Shown one piece after another: positions 22,601 through 35,100 of a DNA stretch of 35,164 bases (its first letter is position 1; the number at the start of each line of letters is the position of its first letter). The position numbers and the translations under genes were made by a program. The DNA is from a virus. Under the pieces are notes generated by a model. The model was not told the origin of the DNA and ran no database searches. It was given only the letters and a program-made list of their open reading frames with translations. The stretch spans positions 1 to 35,164 of the IMG/VR virus record IMGVR_UViG_3300027797_000071; one strand, written 5' to 3'.

Positions 22601-23155
22601 AATGTTAGCGAGCCGCTTCCTCCAAGCAGTGGCGAATTAAATTCGTTATTAAGTTCTAATCTAAACTTAATTAAAACAACAAGTGATGAAATTGTATATC
22701 ATCCTGTAAAATATCGTTTATTATTTGGAACAAATGCAGACACAAGTGTACAAGCATATTTTAATGTGATTAAAAACTCGATGTCAACTGTATCGGATAG
22801 TAACATTACTGCAAGAGTGTTAACAGCAATAAATCAATTTTTTGCTTTAGAAAACTGGAATTTTGGTGATACATTTTATTTTACTGAATTATCAACTTAT
22901 GTTATGACAACACTGTCGCCCGATATAACAAATTTTGTTATTGTTCCAAGACAAGCTGGCAAATATTTTGGTAGCTTATTTGAAATTAAATGCCCTAGCG
23001 ATCAACTATTCATAAGTTGTGCTACTGCAAGTGATATTAGTGTAGTATCGGGATTAACATCTAATAATCTTAAAACAATAACCGGGCAAGGATTGGCATC
23101 TCTTTTAGATAGTCAAATTATAACTAGTGCAACATATGGAGCAACGAATGGCTAA
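19673..23155 (+). CDS. 6: gp6-like baseplate wedge protein, enlarged (1160 aa)
   Basis: The N-terminus is a strong gp6 match: I-S-Q-D-W-K-K-I-Y-Q-S-F-K-N-A-D-F (13-29), D-F-E-N-L-R-R-T-L-I-D-Y-I, D-Y-I-E-S-S-E-Y-L-A-L-I-D-L-I-A-Y (about 58-74), and L-N-A-R-E-N-F-L-E-L-A-E-R-R-D-S-V-L-R-L-A. T4 gp6 is 660 aa and dimerises in the wedge to form the ring around the hub. Here the protein is nearly twice as long, the extra length lying mainly in the middle (residues about 130-1000) as beta-rich, Asn/Ser/Thr/Tyr-rich sequence. The C-terminus (I-T-A-R-V-L-T-A-I-N-Q-F-F, N-F-G-D-T-F-Y-F-T-E-L-S-T-Y) returns to the conserved gp6 pattern. It has its own late promoter and AGGA site, and its stop overlaps the next ATG by 8 bases (ATGGCTAA), suggesting coupled translation of the two wedge components. 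Confidence 0.92.
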   Translation: MSSTDRQNNLLISQDWKKIYQSFKNADFQSYDFENLRRTLIDYIRINFPEDFNDYIESSEYLALIDLIAYVGQSIAFRVDLNARENFLELAERRDSVLRLARMISYNSSRNKAASGLLKFNTVSTTETVLDSSGRNLAGQFITWNDSSNPAWYDQFIKIINAAMPPTQQFGTPADSASIYGVPTSQYRFNSVNTDVPVYSFSKSIAGRNMNFEITSTTFSEKTFIYEEAPKIATAIACIYKDDGYGAGSAGTGFFFNFTQGSLNTSSFTINQPSSNQLVDVATQNINNTDIWLYGLDQTGLESNLWTQVPSTVGNNIIYNSLSSKIKNIYSVITRANDAISLSFSDGTFGNLPLGNFRVYYRSSNNLSYTINPTDIRNISIAIPYRSAQGLNEILTISLNLATTVSNSTTTESNASIKSNAPQNYYTQNRMITGEDYNISPLGVTTQVSKVKAINRSSSGISRYFDLTDPTGKYSTTNLFADDGVIYQETFTTDINFSYITQTDIENVIYKDVYNLLNSPNLRNFYYSNYINYLTASLDIVWYNKTTDSNSCTGYVGGVAGSTSTLPYKVGYATTTDLKYLTAGALIKFTVSNPATHYFDTRNNNKIITGNVNTVGASSYIWAEVVNVVDDGTASATGVLSTGFGPITLSQVVPQDAILSQIIPKLTKTISPSVISSIIDLIFSNQAFGLRYEGSTQSWKIVFQTNLNPSSAFSLGNQGDSTNLQKDSSWLLLFNTNKEYYTITTRQSRYVFESDKQLNFYFDPDVNIYDTVSSSVIKDNIKILNINTKPDEIMPFNSDLKWDVISEYNGLDGYIDSKKIVVTFADSDNDGSVDNPQLFVDIVNPLINPSTKYIVQKKYLISQGQEDYKYVPNDAIRGPVIILNTESSVGSLLSYADGQYFYFTDTEVVKKLDLTSSILNPTLDYKVFVGRDKLRFQYTHGADYNSRIDPGASNIMDIYVLTNSYDRQFRQWLNGANVSEPLPPSSGELNSLLSSNLNLIKTTSDEIVYHPVKYRLLFGTNADTSVQAYFNVIKNSMSTVSDSNITARVLTAINQFFALENWNFGDTFYFTELSTYVMTTLSPDITNFVIVPRQAGKYFGSLFEIKCPSDQLFISCATASDISVVSGLTSNNLKTITGQGLASLLDSQIITSATYGATNG

Positions 23156-26100
23156 TAACACGCCTTTTGGAAATAATGGGTTAAGTGCAAACCTTCTTCC
23201 GGGATTTTATCAAACAACTCCCAACAAGAAATTTCTTCAAGCAACTATAGACCAATTATATCAGCCGGGTAATGTAACAAAAATTAATGGCTACATAGGA
23301 AAAGAAAATAGCAAAGCAACTGTTGTATCTGATACTTTTGTTGCTTCGGCCAATTCAGCTAGAAAAAATTATCAGCTTGAACCAGGTATTGTTATTAAAG
23401 ATAATCTTGGTAACATTGAATTTTTTAAAGATTATATTGATTATGTTAATCAGGTAAATGTGTTTGGTGGAAATACAGATAACCATGCTAGACTAAATGA
23501 CCAAGAATTTTATAGTTGGAATCCCAATATCAATTGGGATAAGTTAACTAATTTTCAGAATTATTATTGGCTTCCGTACGGCCCTGAAACAATTAAGATT
23601 ACAGGTCAACAATTAAAAGTCACAAGTACTTACCAAGTAGAGTTAACAAGTGTGGGTGCCGATAACCAGTATATTTTTACGCCAAATGGATTAACTCCAA
23701 ATCCAGTAATTAAACTGTATCGAGGACAAACATATACTTTTGTAATTAATAGTCCGGGAAATCCTTTTAGTTTTAAATTACAAAGAACAGCAGGAAATTC
23801 AAACAGATACATCACCAGTTCAATAGATGCTCACGGTGTAGAGCAGGGAACAATTACATTTCACGTTCCTGATGATGCTCCTTCTTTAATTTATTATCAA
23901 AGTGAAACAGATCTTAATTTAGGCGGCATTGTAGAAATATATGATATAGATGAAAATACTTATATTGATATAGAAACGGACATTTTAGGAAAACAAGTAT
24001 ATACTTTAACCAACGGTACTGTACTTAGTAATGGCATGAAAGTGACATTTGAAGGAAACGTAACGCCTGCAATGTATGCAACAGGACAGTATTATGTTGA
24101 GGGTGTTGGCACTGCAATAAAGTTAGTTCCTGAAAGTGTATTACAAGTAGTGACACCTTATACAATTGCAGAATCAATTAAATTTGATGCAACACCTTTT
24201 GACACAGATCCGTTTAGCGATGCTACTGGGTATGCTAGTTTAGCAGATTATATTGTTATCAACAGAGCAAGCCGAGATAGGAATCCGTGGAGTCGATACA
24301 ATCGTTGGTTCCATAAAGATGTAATAGTTGCTTCATCTACACACAATGGTGTTCCCGTAGAATTAGACCAATTATCTAGAGCAGTTAGACCAATTATAGA
24401 ATTCAATGCAGATTTAAAATTATTTAACTTTGGAACCAAATCAACAATAGATGTTGACGTTATTGATGACTTTACTTTGGATGTGTTTTCAATAATAGAA
24501 GGATCGTTAGGATACAACGTTGATGGTATTAAACTTAGCCAGGGTCAAACTGTGCTGGTCACATCGGACACAGACCCATTAGTAAACAACAAAATCTATC
24601 GTGTTGAATTTATCGATGTTACCCATGTTAATGGAACTAGAAACGATCAAATTCATTTAGTGGAAGTTGCATCACCGTTTACTAATCAAACACTGCTAGT
24701 TAAAGAAGGATTAACAAATCAAAGTTCTATGTATTGGTTTAACGGCACCAAGTGGATCAAGGGTCCTATAAAATCCAATACAAATCAATCTCCAGTGTTT
24801 GATATAGTGGATGAAAGCGGAGTTAGCTACAGCGAGTTGACAGGTTCTACTTTTAAAGGAACTAAGTTATTTTCTTATAAAATTGGTTCAACGGGCACTA
24901 CAGATACAATATTAGGATTTAAATTAAGTTATAAAAATGTTGGAAACATTGGGGATATTGTTTTCAATTTTGATTTGGCATCAGATACTTTTGAATTTAA
25001 AAACAACAGTAATCTTGTGACAAAAGGCATCAACACTGGGTACTTGGTAAGTCAAGATTACACAGGCAATGTCAAATATTTAAATGGTTGGGAAATTTCT
25101 AAAGCTACAACATCTCAGGCCGCTGTGAGAATTTATAAAGATAAAGATAAATTTAATAACTTTGATGTTGATATTTTTAATGATATAGAACAGTTAGACG
25201 ATTTAATTGCTCGTGTTTACGTTAACGGTGCTCTCCTTTCTAAGGACAACTGGATATTATCTAATGGTCCAGTTTATAAATTTATTTCTTTAAAAACTCC
25301 AATCACCAGCCAGGATATTTTAACAATTAAAGCATACGCTTCACAACCAATCAACGGCAATGGGTTTTATGAGATTCCTTTGAATTTACAAAATAATCCA
25401 ATGAATGACGTAATAGGTGATTTTACACTGGGCGAAGTTATAGATCACACAGCTTCTATAGTTGCAAATTTAACTAATTTTAAAGGAAGTTTTCCAGGGG
25501 CCAGCAATTTAAGAGATTTGGGTAATATTACTCAGTATGGAACTAAGTTTGTTCAGCACAGCGGCCCCTCAAGTTTAGCATTGTATCATATTACTTCAGA
25601 GTCAAACAACATAGTTAGAGCCATCGAACAATCAAGAGATGATTATGCTAATTTTAAAAAAATCTTTGTAAGCACATCTGAAAATTTAGGAATTGACGGC
25701 GATCCAGCATCAATGGTAGATTTGATACTTCAAAAAATTAATAAAGATAAACCAAATACTGGCCCTTATTATTTTAGTGACATGGTTGGTTACGGTGCAT
25801 CTCTTAAAACTGAAATCAATGTAGTAGATTACCGCATTAAAACCTATCCGTTAACCAGTGTGTTTTCTTTAAATTCATTATCAAGTAAATCTTGTTTAGT
25901 GTATATCAATGGAAGCCAACTACTTTACGGAAAAGACTATACATTTAATTCTCAAGGATTTATTTTGATGACGGATTCATTGGAATTTGCCAATGATGAC
26001 ATTATCGCAATTTATGAATATGAAAGTACAGACGGATGTTTTATTCCTGAAACTCCTACCAAATTAGGAATATGGCCAAAATACGAACCTAAGATTTATT

Positions 26101-29100
26101 TAGATACATCACTACTAACACCTCAGGTAATGATACAGGGACATGACGGAAGCCAAACATTGGCATACGGTGATTACCGTGACAACTTGATTTTAGAATT
26201 AGAAAAAAGAATTTTTAATAATATAAAAGTACAATACGATACGTCTATATTTGACATCAATGATACTATACCAAGTTACAACAGAAAAACTCCATACACC
26301 AACACTGAATTTAATTCAGTGTTAGCTCCTCATTTTTATAAATGGGCTAAAACTGTTAACAATGATTTTTCTCAATCGTTGTCATTTGACAACACTAATA
26401 CTTTTTCTTATAATTATTCTCGAAATAGTTCTCCTACCGGCACAAGCCTTCCAGGATACTGGCGTGGTGTATATAGATGGCTTTTAGATACTGACAGACC
26501 TCATATGTGTCCTTGGGAAATGTTAGGATTTACACTGGAACCGCCTTGGTGGATAGAAACTTATGGCCCTGCCCCGTATACCAATGATAATAGGGTCATG
26601 TGGCAAGACCTCACAGATGGTATTATAAGACAACCAAATACTCCAGTGGCAACGGTATCTAAATATGCAAAGCCGTTTTTAATGTCACGCATTCCTGTTG
26701 ACAATGCTGGAAATTTAACAAGCCCTGTTGTTTCTGGTCTTGCATCAGGCACAATTACATCCAACTCTAATCTTAATTTTGTATTCGGCGATGTGGGACC
26801 AGTTGAAGGGTCGTGGAGACGTAGTAGCTATTATCCTTTTAGTGTGTTAATAACTGGAATTTTATTAAACCCTTCTAAATTATTTGGATTGTTAATTGAT
26901 AGAAGTAGAATTTTAAGAAATAAAACTGGACAGTTAATTTATAAAGATACTAATTTAAGAATACGTCCTCAAGATGTTGTTCTTCCTAGCGTATACAGTA
27001 GTTCCGCACGAGTACAAACTGCTGGAATTATTAATTATCTTGTAAATCATATTTTAAATTATGTTTTTAGTAACAATTTAAAATCTTATTCTAAATATGC
27101 GTATGATTTATCTGAGATGACATCTCAATTATCTTACAGACTTGGATCTTTTACAAACAAAGATCGATTTAATTTATTACTTGACAGTAAAACTCCAAGT
27201 AGTACTGGAAGTGTTTTTATTCCTAAAGAAAATTATTCTGTATTTTTAAATACATCAAACCCTATTAAAAAGTTATTATATAGCGGAGTGATGATTACCC
27301 GTCTTAAAAATGTATATCAAATTGCAGGGTACAGTCAATCTGAACCTTACTTTAAATGCTACCAACATGCACAGTCAGGCGCCACTATAAATGTAGGCGG
27401 CATAACTGAGTCTTACGTAAATTGGTCGGCGGGCGAGTCATATGCAATTAGTACAGTTGTAAAACATGTTAATAAGTTTTTTAGAACAACAGTAACGCAT
27501 ACTTCAACTACTGAATTTAATTCGCAAAATTTTGATTTACTCCAAGCAATTCCTATTCAAGGCGGGCAATCTGCTGTTTTTAGAAAAAGTTGGAACAAAT
27601 CAAATATAATTACAGTTCCATACGGTACTGGTTTTGAGACTATACAATCTGTAGTTGACTTTTTAGTAGGATACGGGGAGTGGTTAAAAGATCAAGGTTT
27701 TGTATTCAATGATTTTAACAACAACCTGGGTCAGGTTTCAAATTGGGAAACCAGTGCAAAAGAATTTTTGTTTTGGACTACACAAAATTGGAGTTCAGGC
27801 CAGGATAAATGGAATGATTGGGCACCCGGTGAAAAATTAGAATATGGAAATATAGTTAGATATAACGGAGAATATTATAGTGCTATAGCAACTTCTCAAG
27901 ACCTCATTTTTGATTCTAACAAATTTACTAAGTTGTCATCCCTTAATATTTCTGGCGCCAGTGTAATTAGTTTGAGCCCTGTAGCTGGAAATATAACTTT
28001 TACTGCGGCATTATCTGTAGTTGATGATATTAAAAATCCTTTTAATAACTATGAAATTGTAAAAGTAGATGGCACTTCGTTATTACCCTCAGATTTAGAA
28101 TCTTATAGAAATAATAATACTGTTAGTTATAAACCTAGAACTAATGACGGTATATACGGTGCTAGTTTTTATTTAATACAACATGAACATGTGGTTATCA
28201 TTGACAATAAAACCATATTCAATGATACTATTTTCAATCCTGCATCGGGTTATAGACAAGAAAGGATTAAAGTTGCTGGCTATATAACTAACAATTGGTA
28301 TGGCGGCCTGGACATTCCAGGATTTATCTTTGATTCGGCTACTATTACAGAATGGCAACCGTGGCAAGATTATAATCTTGGCGATATTATTAACTACCAA
28401 GGGTTTTATTATAGTGCTAATAAATTTTTACCAGGGTCTTCTGATTTTGTAACAACAGACTGGACATTGTTAGATAAAAAGCCAGAACCTAAAATTTTAC
28501 CTAACTGGACAAATATTGCCACACAGTTTACAGATTTTTACAATTTAGATACTGACAGTTTCAACTATAATCAACAAACAGTTGCCCATCATCTTATTGG
28601 ATATCAAAAACGCCAATATTTAAGTAATATTATTCAGGATGATGTGAGCGAGTTTAAATTTTATCAAGGAATGATTAGAGAAAAAGGAACAGCAAATGTT
28701 CTTAATAAATTATTTGACGTCCTGCAATCTGAAGATAAAGAAAGTATAGAATTTTATGAAGAGTGGGCAATACGTGTTGGACAATACGGCGCAAACTCTG
28801 CGTTTGACCAAATTGAATTTGTTATCGATGAATTACAAGTTAAGAGCAATCCACAAGGATTTATTCTTACAAATCAAGTTGACCCAACTTTAAATTCTTT
28901 TGTAATTCAATTAACACCTAACAACGTATATTTAAAACCAAGTGATTACAATTCTACTCCTTGGCCAGAAACATCAAGTTACACTCCTTTATTAAGATCT
29001 GCTGGCTACGTTAATTCAGGTGATGTTACTATCTCACTAGGAAATATTTCAGAAATTCTTAATTACGATCCTACTACTTTAACAAACGGAAGCTATATCT

Positions 29101-32100
29101 GGTCTTCTTTTGATGTATCAGATTGGAATGTTTATAGATTTAGTGATCTTGGATTGTCTGTAACTGGGGTATCGTATGACACTGCCTCAAAAATACTAAC
29201 AGTTACCACAGAAAGTTTATTAACACTAAATGTTGGCAATTATATTGGAATAACTCAAACAACAAATATCAACGGATTTTATAAAATTGTTTCAATAACA
29301 TTAAATTCATTTGCAGTTTCAGCTCCTAAGGTAACAACATTTAGTCCTTTTAATAATTTACCAACAATAACAATTTATGCGTTACTAACCCAACGTGCTA
29401 ATAGTATAGATAATCTAGATTCTATTCTTCCTTTGAAATTAAACGGCGGAGAATTATTATGGACTGATACAGATGCAAATAATAAATGGTCTGTATGGGA
29501 ATACAATACAGTATATACAGAGACTGATATTATAAATGCTAACCCTCTTGTGAATTCAGAGTATGGCAGATCTATAGCAGTTTCAAAAATTGGAAATATA
29601 TTAGCATCTAGTTCGTCAACAGGTCAATTACAAATTTATACCAAAACTGGAATTTTAGAACCTTGGACAAATCATCAGTTATTACAAAAACCTGTAGCGT
29701 CTTCAAATCTAACTGGTAGTTTTTCAGGAACAATCGTAAACATAGATCTTGGCTCGTTGATTTCTTCAACTACTATGTCTGGCGCTACTCCGGGATCCGG
29801 TTATACACCGTTGGTAGGCAGTCAAATTTATACATCAGTTCCATTAACTGGAGGAACCGGGTCTGGAGCAATTGCTAATATCACAATAACGAACGGGTCA
29901 GTGACTGCTGTAGATTTGTTGCGTTACACAGATAACTATGTTTCAGGAGAGCTATTAAGTGCATCATCGACACTGCTTGGTGGCACAGTTTTAGTTCCGT
30001 TTCAAACTAAAATTACTAATTCTTGCGGCTCGGGATATACTCCACTAGTAGGAACAGTTACTTATCGCAATGTTTCTCTTACTGGCGGAACCGGCGTTGG
30101 CGCAACAGCCGACATTCAGGTACAAAACGGTGAAGTTAGTTTTGTACAGATAGTTGATGGTGGCACAAACTATTCTTCAGGTAATATTTTAAGTGCAACT
30201 GCTTCTTCGATTGGCAACACAGTTAGTGTTCCATTTACCGTGACTGTATCAACTATCAATTTAAATCAAGATGCTACATTGTCATCTGTAATTGCATTTA
30301 GCAACGATAGTACCTGGATGGCAACCGGAAGTCCGCTGGCAGGATATGTATCAACACACCATGTTGGACCTTATTCATCTGGTGTAGCTTATCCTGCAAA
30401 ATCTATAGTAGCGTCTGCTGGAAAAGTCTATCAAACAGCACTGTTGATGCAATCAACTTACACTTTGATTGGCGGAACAACGTTAAATCAAGGGCAAGGT
30501 GCTAGATTTAACGTTGTTGTTATCGGATCTTCTTATACTGTAAACATAGTATCTGGCGGCGCAGGATACAAAAATGGAAATAAAATTAAAATTCTAGGAT
30601 CGGCAGTAGGCGGAATTGATACTGTTAACGATATAATCATCACAATTACGGGTGTTTTAGAATCTAGTATTACTTCAGTTACTGCGACAGGAACATGCCC
30701 TCCAAGAACTTATATTACATTGCCAGGAGATGTAGTTTTAGGAAGCGGTGCCAAATTTAATATTACTACTAACTTAACAGGATATACTGCAACTGTTTCT
30801 AATATAGGAAGCGGCTATGTGGTAGGAGATCGTATATTAATTTCAGGATCCATTGTTGGTGGCGTAGATATTCTTAATGATATTACAATAATTGTACAAA
30901 CTTTAGGATCATCATCTATGACTGTTAGTGTAACAGGTATAACTGGATGGGTAGTAATACCGTATGTTCCTGTTGACCTCGGCGGAACTAATAGTTCTCT
31001 AATCAAACAAGGAATTATTACCTTATACAAAAAAGATGCAACTAATAACTACTTTTTAGTTGATTCTATTATTAGTCCTATTCCGTCAAACAACGAGCAA
31101 TTTGGTTCAACTTTGACATTTGGCAATAATACTTTATATGTTGGAGCAATTGGGTCTTCTAACAACACTGGTAAAGTTTACAGACTAATTTATTCAAGTT
31201 TAATCAATGCATCATCTGCGTATAATCCAGTTGGAAGTTCTAATTCTATAGTAGTTGTAACCAGTACTAGTGGAATCAAAACAGGAATGATTGTGCAGGG
31301 TGCTGGTTTTACTAGCGGACAATATGTTTTATCAGTAACAAGTGATACTACTTTATTACTAAGTGGAAGTCCTGATTCAACTCCCAATGGAGTATTAAAC
31401 TTTGTAACAACATCTTGGAGTTATGATTTTTCAGAAACAGCACTGCAATCTATTCCAAACGGTGCAACACAATACGGAACATCTATCCAGCTGAGTTTAG
31501 ATACTAAAACACTAGTAATATCGTCATTGGGAAGTGTGTATATATACAAAACAGTTTCTAATTTATTATTGCTAATTCAAACTTTAACAGGATCTACTTC
31601 TAGATTTGGATCTAGTGTTGCTATTTCAGATGATGGTACTTATATTGCAATAAGTGATGATATAGAAAGCACTGCAATTGTAAATCAAGAAGGAAGTGTT
31701 AAGGTATACAAACTTAACAGTTCAACTTATGTGCTTTATCAAACATTAGTTAATCGAATTCCAGAAGTATCGCAAAAGTTTGGTAATAAAATATTCTTTA
31801 TGAATGACTATGAAACTTTAGTAGTTTACAGTCAAGAAGGCGACACCAGACTAACTACAACATTTGATAATTTAGCAACTACATTTGATAAAGACTCGAC
31901 AACATTTGTTTCACCGCGTATTAATAGTGGACGAGTTGATGTATACGACCGTTACTTAACTAAATGGGTATACAGCGAAACATTACCAACTACAAGTGTG
32001 AATAATGATGGCTATGGTGTTGGTCTAGCAGTTGGTGAAACTCAAATATTTGTTGGCGCTCCGTTCACAGCAGTTAATTCACTCTCTTTAGGAAAAATTT

Positions 32101-35100
32101 ACAACTACAATAAACTACCTGATGATTACACTTGGAAGAAATACGCAGGACAATCATCAGTTCCAGATATTAAAAAGATTAAAAAAGCATTTTTGTACAA
32201 TAAGTCTCTAGGAACGTTATTAACATACCTTGATGTTATTGATCCGTTACAAGGAAAAATTGCAGGCCCGGCTGAAGAAGAAATAAAATATAAAACATTT
32301 TACGACCCTGCTACTTATTCGGTAGGCACCAATACAGTCACAGTGGATCCGTCAAACATTTGGTCTAGCAATCAAATTGGAACATTGTGGTGGGATTTAA
32401 GGACAGCCAAGTTCATCAATAGCTATGACAGCAGTATCACTTATAGAACCAATACATGGAGTAAATTAGCACAAGGTGCCAGTATTGATGTGTATGAATG
32501 GGTAAGTACAAATTTAAGACCTAGCCAGTGGAATTCACAAGCAGATACAGACGCCGGCCTTGCAAATGGAATTAGTGGCTCTACTTTATACGGAGATGAT
32601 ACTTATTCTTTAACTCAGACTTATGATAAAATAAGCAAAACATTTAAAAACAAATATTATTACTGGGTTAAAAATACAGTTGTAATTCCAAAAATTTCTA
32701 ATCGTTTTATATCTGCCAAAGATGTATCTTCTTTAATTTCTAATCCACAAGGACAAGCATACACGTACCTTGCACTTACTGGATTGGATTCTTTTAGCTT
32801 AGTAAATGCACAGTCATACCTAACAGGGTCTGACGTTGTGTTATCTGTTGAATATTGGAATATTGATAAAACAGATCAAAATATTCACAGTCAGTATAAA
32901 ATTATTAGCAACGATCCAAAAACTTCAATACCCACGTCAATAGAACAAAAATGGATTGATAGTTTATGCGGAGTTGATACGGAAGGTCGGTTGGTTCCTA
33001 ATCCAGTACTACCAGTCAAATTGCAATATGGCGTTGAAAATCGTCCACGCCAGGGTATGTTTGTAAACAGACTAGAGGCACTAAAACAACTAATAGAATA
33101 TGCAAATCAGATTTTAATTAAAAATCAAATTGTTAAAAACAATAACATTAGTTCATTAGAATTGTTTGATCCTGAACCTTCTGTGTTGTCGGGATTGTAC
33201 GATAAAATTTTAGATACTGATACAGAATTACCTTATGCAAATGTTTCAAATTTTGCTGTACCTGTGTTAATTCCTGTAATTGTTGATGGAAAAATTGTTG
33301 ACATCACTATTAAAAGTGCGGGCAAGGGATATATTAAAACAATAACCAATATTGATACAGCACCATTTATTACTATTAACGGTGCAGGCATTGGAGCAGT
33401 TGTACAAGCTGAAATCAATAGCTTAGGTCAAATTATTGGAGCAGTAATTATTTCTGGAGGTGAGGGATATGATTCTAATACAACTTGTTCTATTAGAAAT
33501 TACAGTGTTCTAGTTCATAGCGACACACAGGCCCAAGGAACATGGAGCATTTATTCATATGACCCTACTTTTAAATTATGGTCAAGAACTTTAACTCAAA
33601 GATTTGATGTTAGAAATTACTGGTCGTACGCCAATTGGTTTGCAACTGGTTATAATCAATTTACATTAGTGGATTTTGCAGTTGATACATTTGCAGATTT
33701 GAATACTATTGAAACTTCTATAGGAGACAATGTAAAAGTTAGATCTGCTAACTCGGGCGGCTGGCTAATACTAGAAAAATATAGTAATACAACAAGTATT
33801 GACTGGACTCAGTCGTATCAAGTGGTTGGAGTAGAAAATGGAACTATTCAATTTAATAGTTCTTTATATCAATTTGCTAATACTTTAGTTGGTTTTGATT
33901 CTGGAATTTATGACGACAATGTATATGACGTTGTTGCAAGTGTTGAATTACGAAATATATTAATTGCTTTAAAAGATGTAATTTTTGTTGGAGATTTAAA
34001 ACAAGAATACTTGAATCTATTTTTCAATAGTATCCACTATGTTCTTAGTGAGCAAGTGTATGTTGATTGGATATTTAAAACAAGTTTTGTAAAAGCTCAA
34101 CACAATGTAGGAGATTTAGATCAACCAGTAAATTATCCTGTGGACAACTTGGCTAATTTTGAAGACTATATTAATGAAGTTAAGCCTTATAGAACTAAAA
34201 TTAGAGAATACATAAGCAATTATGATGGAACAGACGTTGCTCAGTTGCCAATAACTGACTTTGATTTAATGCCAATTTATGAAAATAATTCCATAGGATT
34301 AATTAATGCAACAGTTAAAGATGGAAAAATATTTGCCGATAACGCAAAAATTAGAGAGTATCCTTGGAAATTTTGGCTTGATAATGTTTCTTTTGATATA
34401 GTAGACTTAGTTTTAAATAGTGGTGGCACAGGGTATATTATAGAACCCGACGTAAAAATTATAAGCGACAGCGGCAGCGGTGCAGTTGCAAGAGCATTTA
34501 TCAATAACGGAAAAGTAAATCGAGTAGTATTGCTTGAACCGGGTACTGGATACTTGTCAGCCCCAACAGTAATTTTAGATGGCGGCCTGTCAGAAAACGG
34601 TACTCAGGGATCTGTTTCTGCAATTATTGGAAATAGTGTTATACGTTCCACTAAAGTCACAATTAAATTTGATAGACATACTTCAAAACAATATATTACA
34701 CAACTTAAACAAGTTGAAACGTTTTTAGGAACAGGCAGTAACTTGCAGTTTTCATTAAAATGGGCTCCTAATGCTACAATAGGTAACTCTTCAGTGACAT
34801 TGAATGGAATTCCTGTTTTAAGAGAATTGTATACACTTAGTACAGTTACTTCTGTTTACAAAGGGTACGAATCGTTTTCAGGATTGCTTACACTTGATAT
34901 ATCATTGAGGCCGATTGTTGGAAACATTGTAGTAACTTACTTAATTAACGAAGCGTCTTTAAATTCTGCTGATAGGATAGAGTTTTATTATGCACCCCAA
35001 GAAGGCCAGTTAGGAAAAGATTTAAGTCAATTAATGATGGGCATTGATTATGGAGGTGTTATAGTAGACGGGTTAGGATTTAACATAACAACAGGATGGA

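Noticed and set aside
29764-30905. Gly-Tyr repeats considered as a separate tail-fibre gene
   Set aside because: The frame is continuous with the upstream and downstream propeller segments, with no stop, start signal or promoter between.
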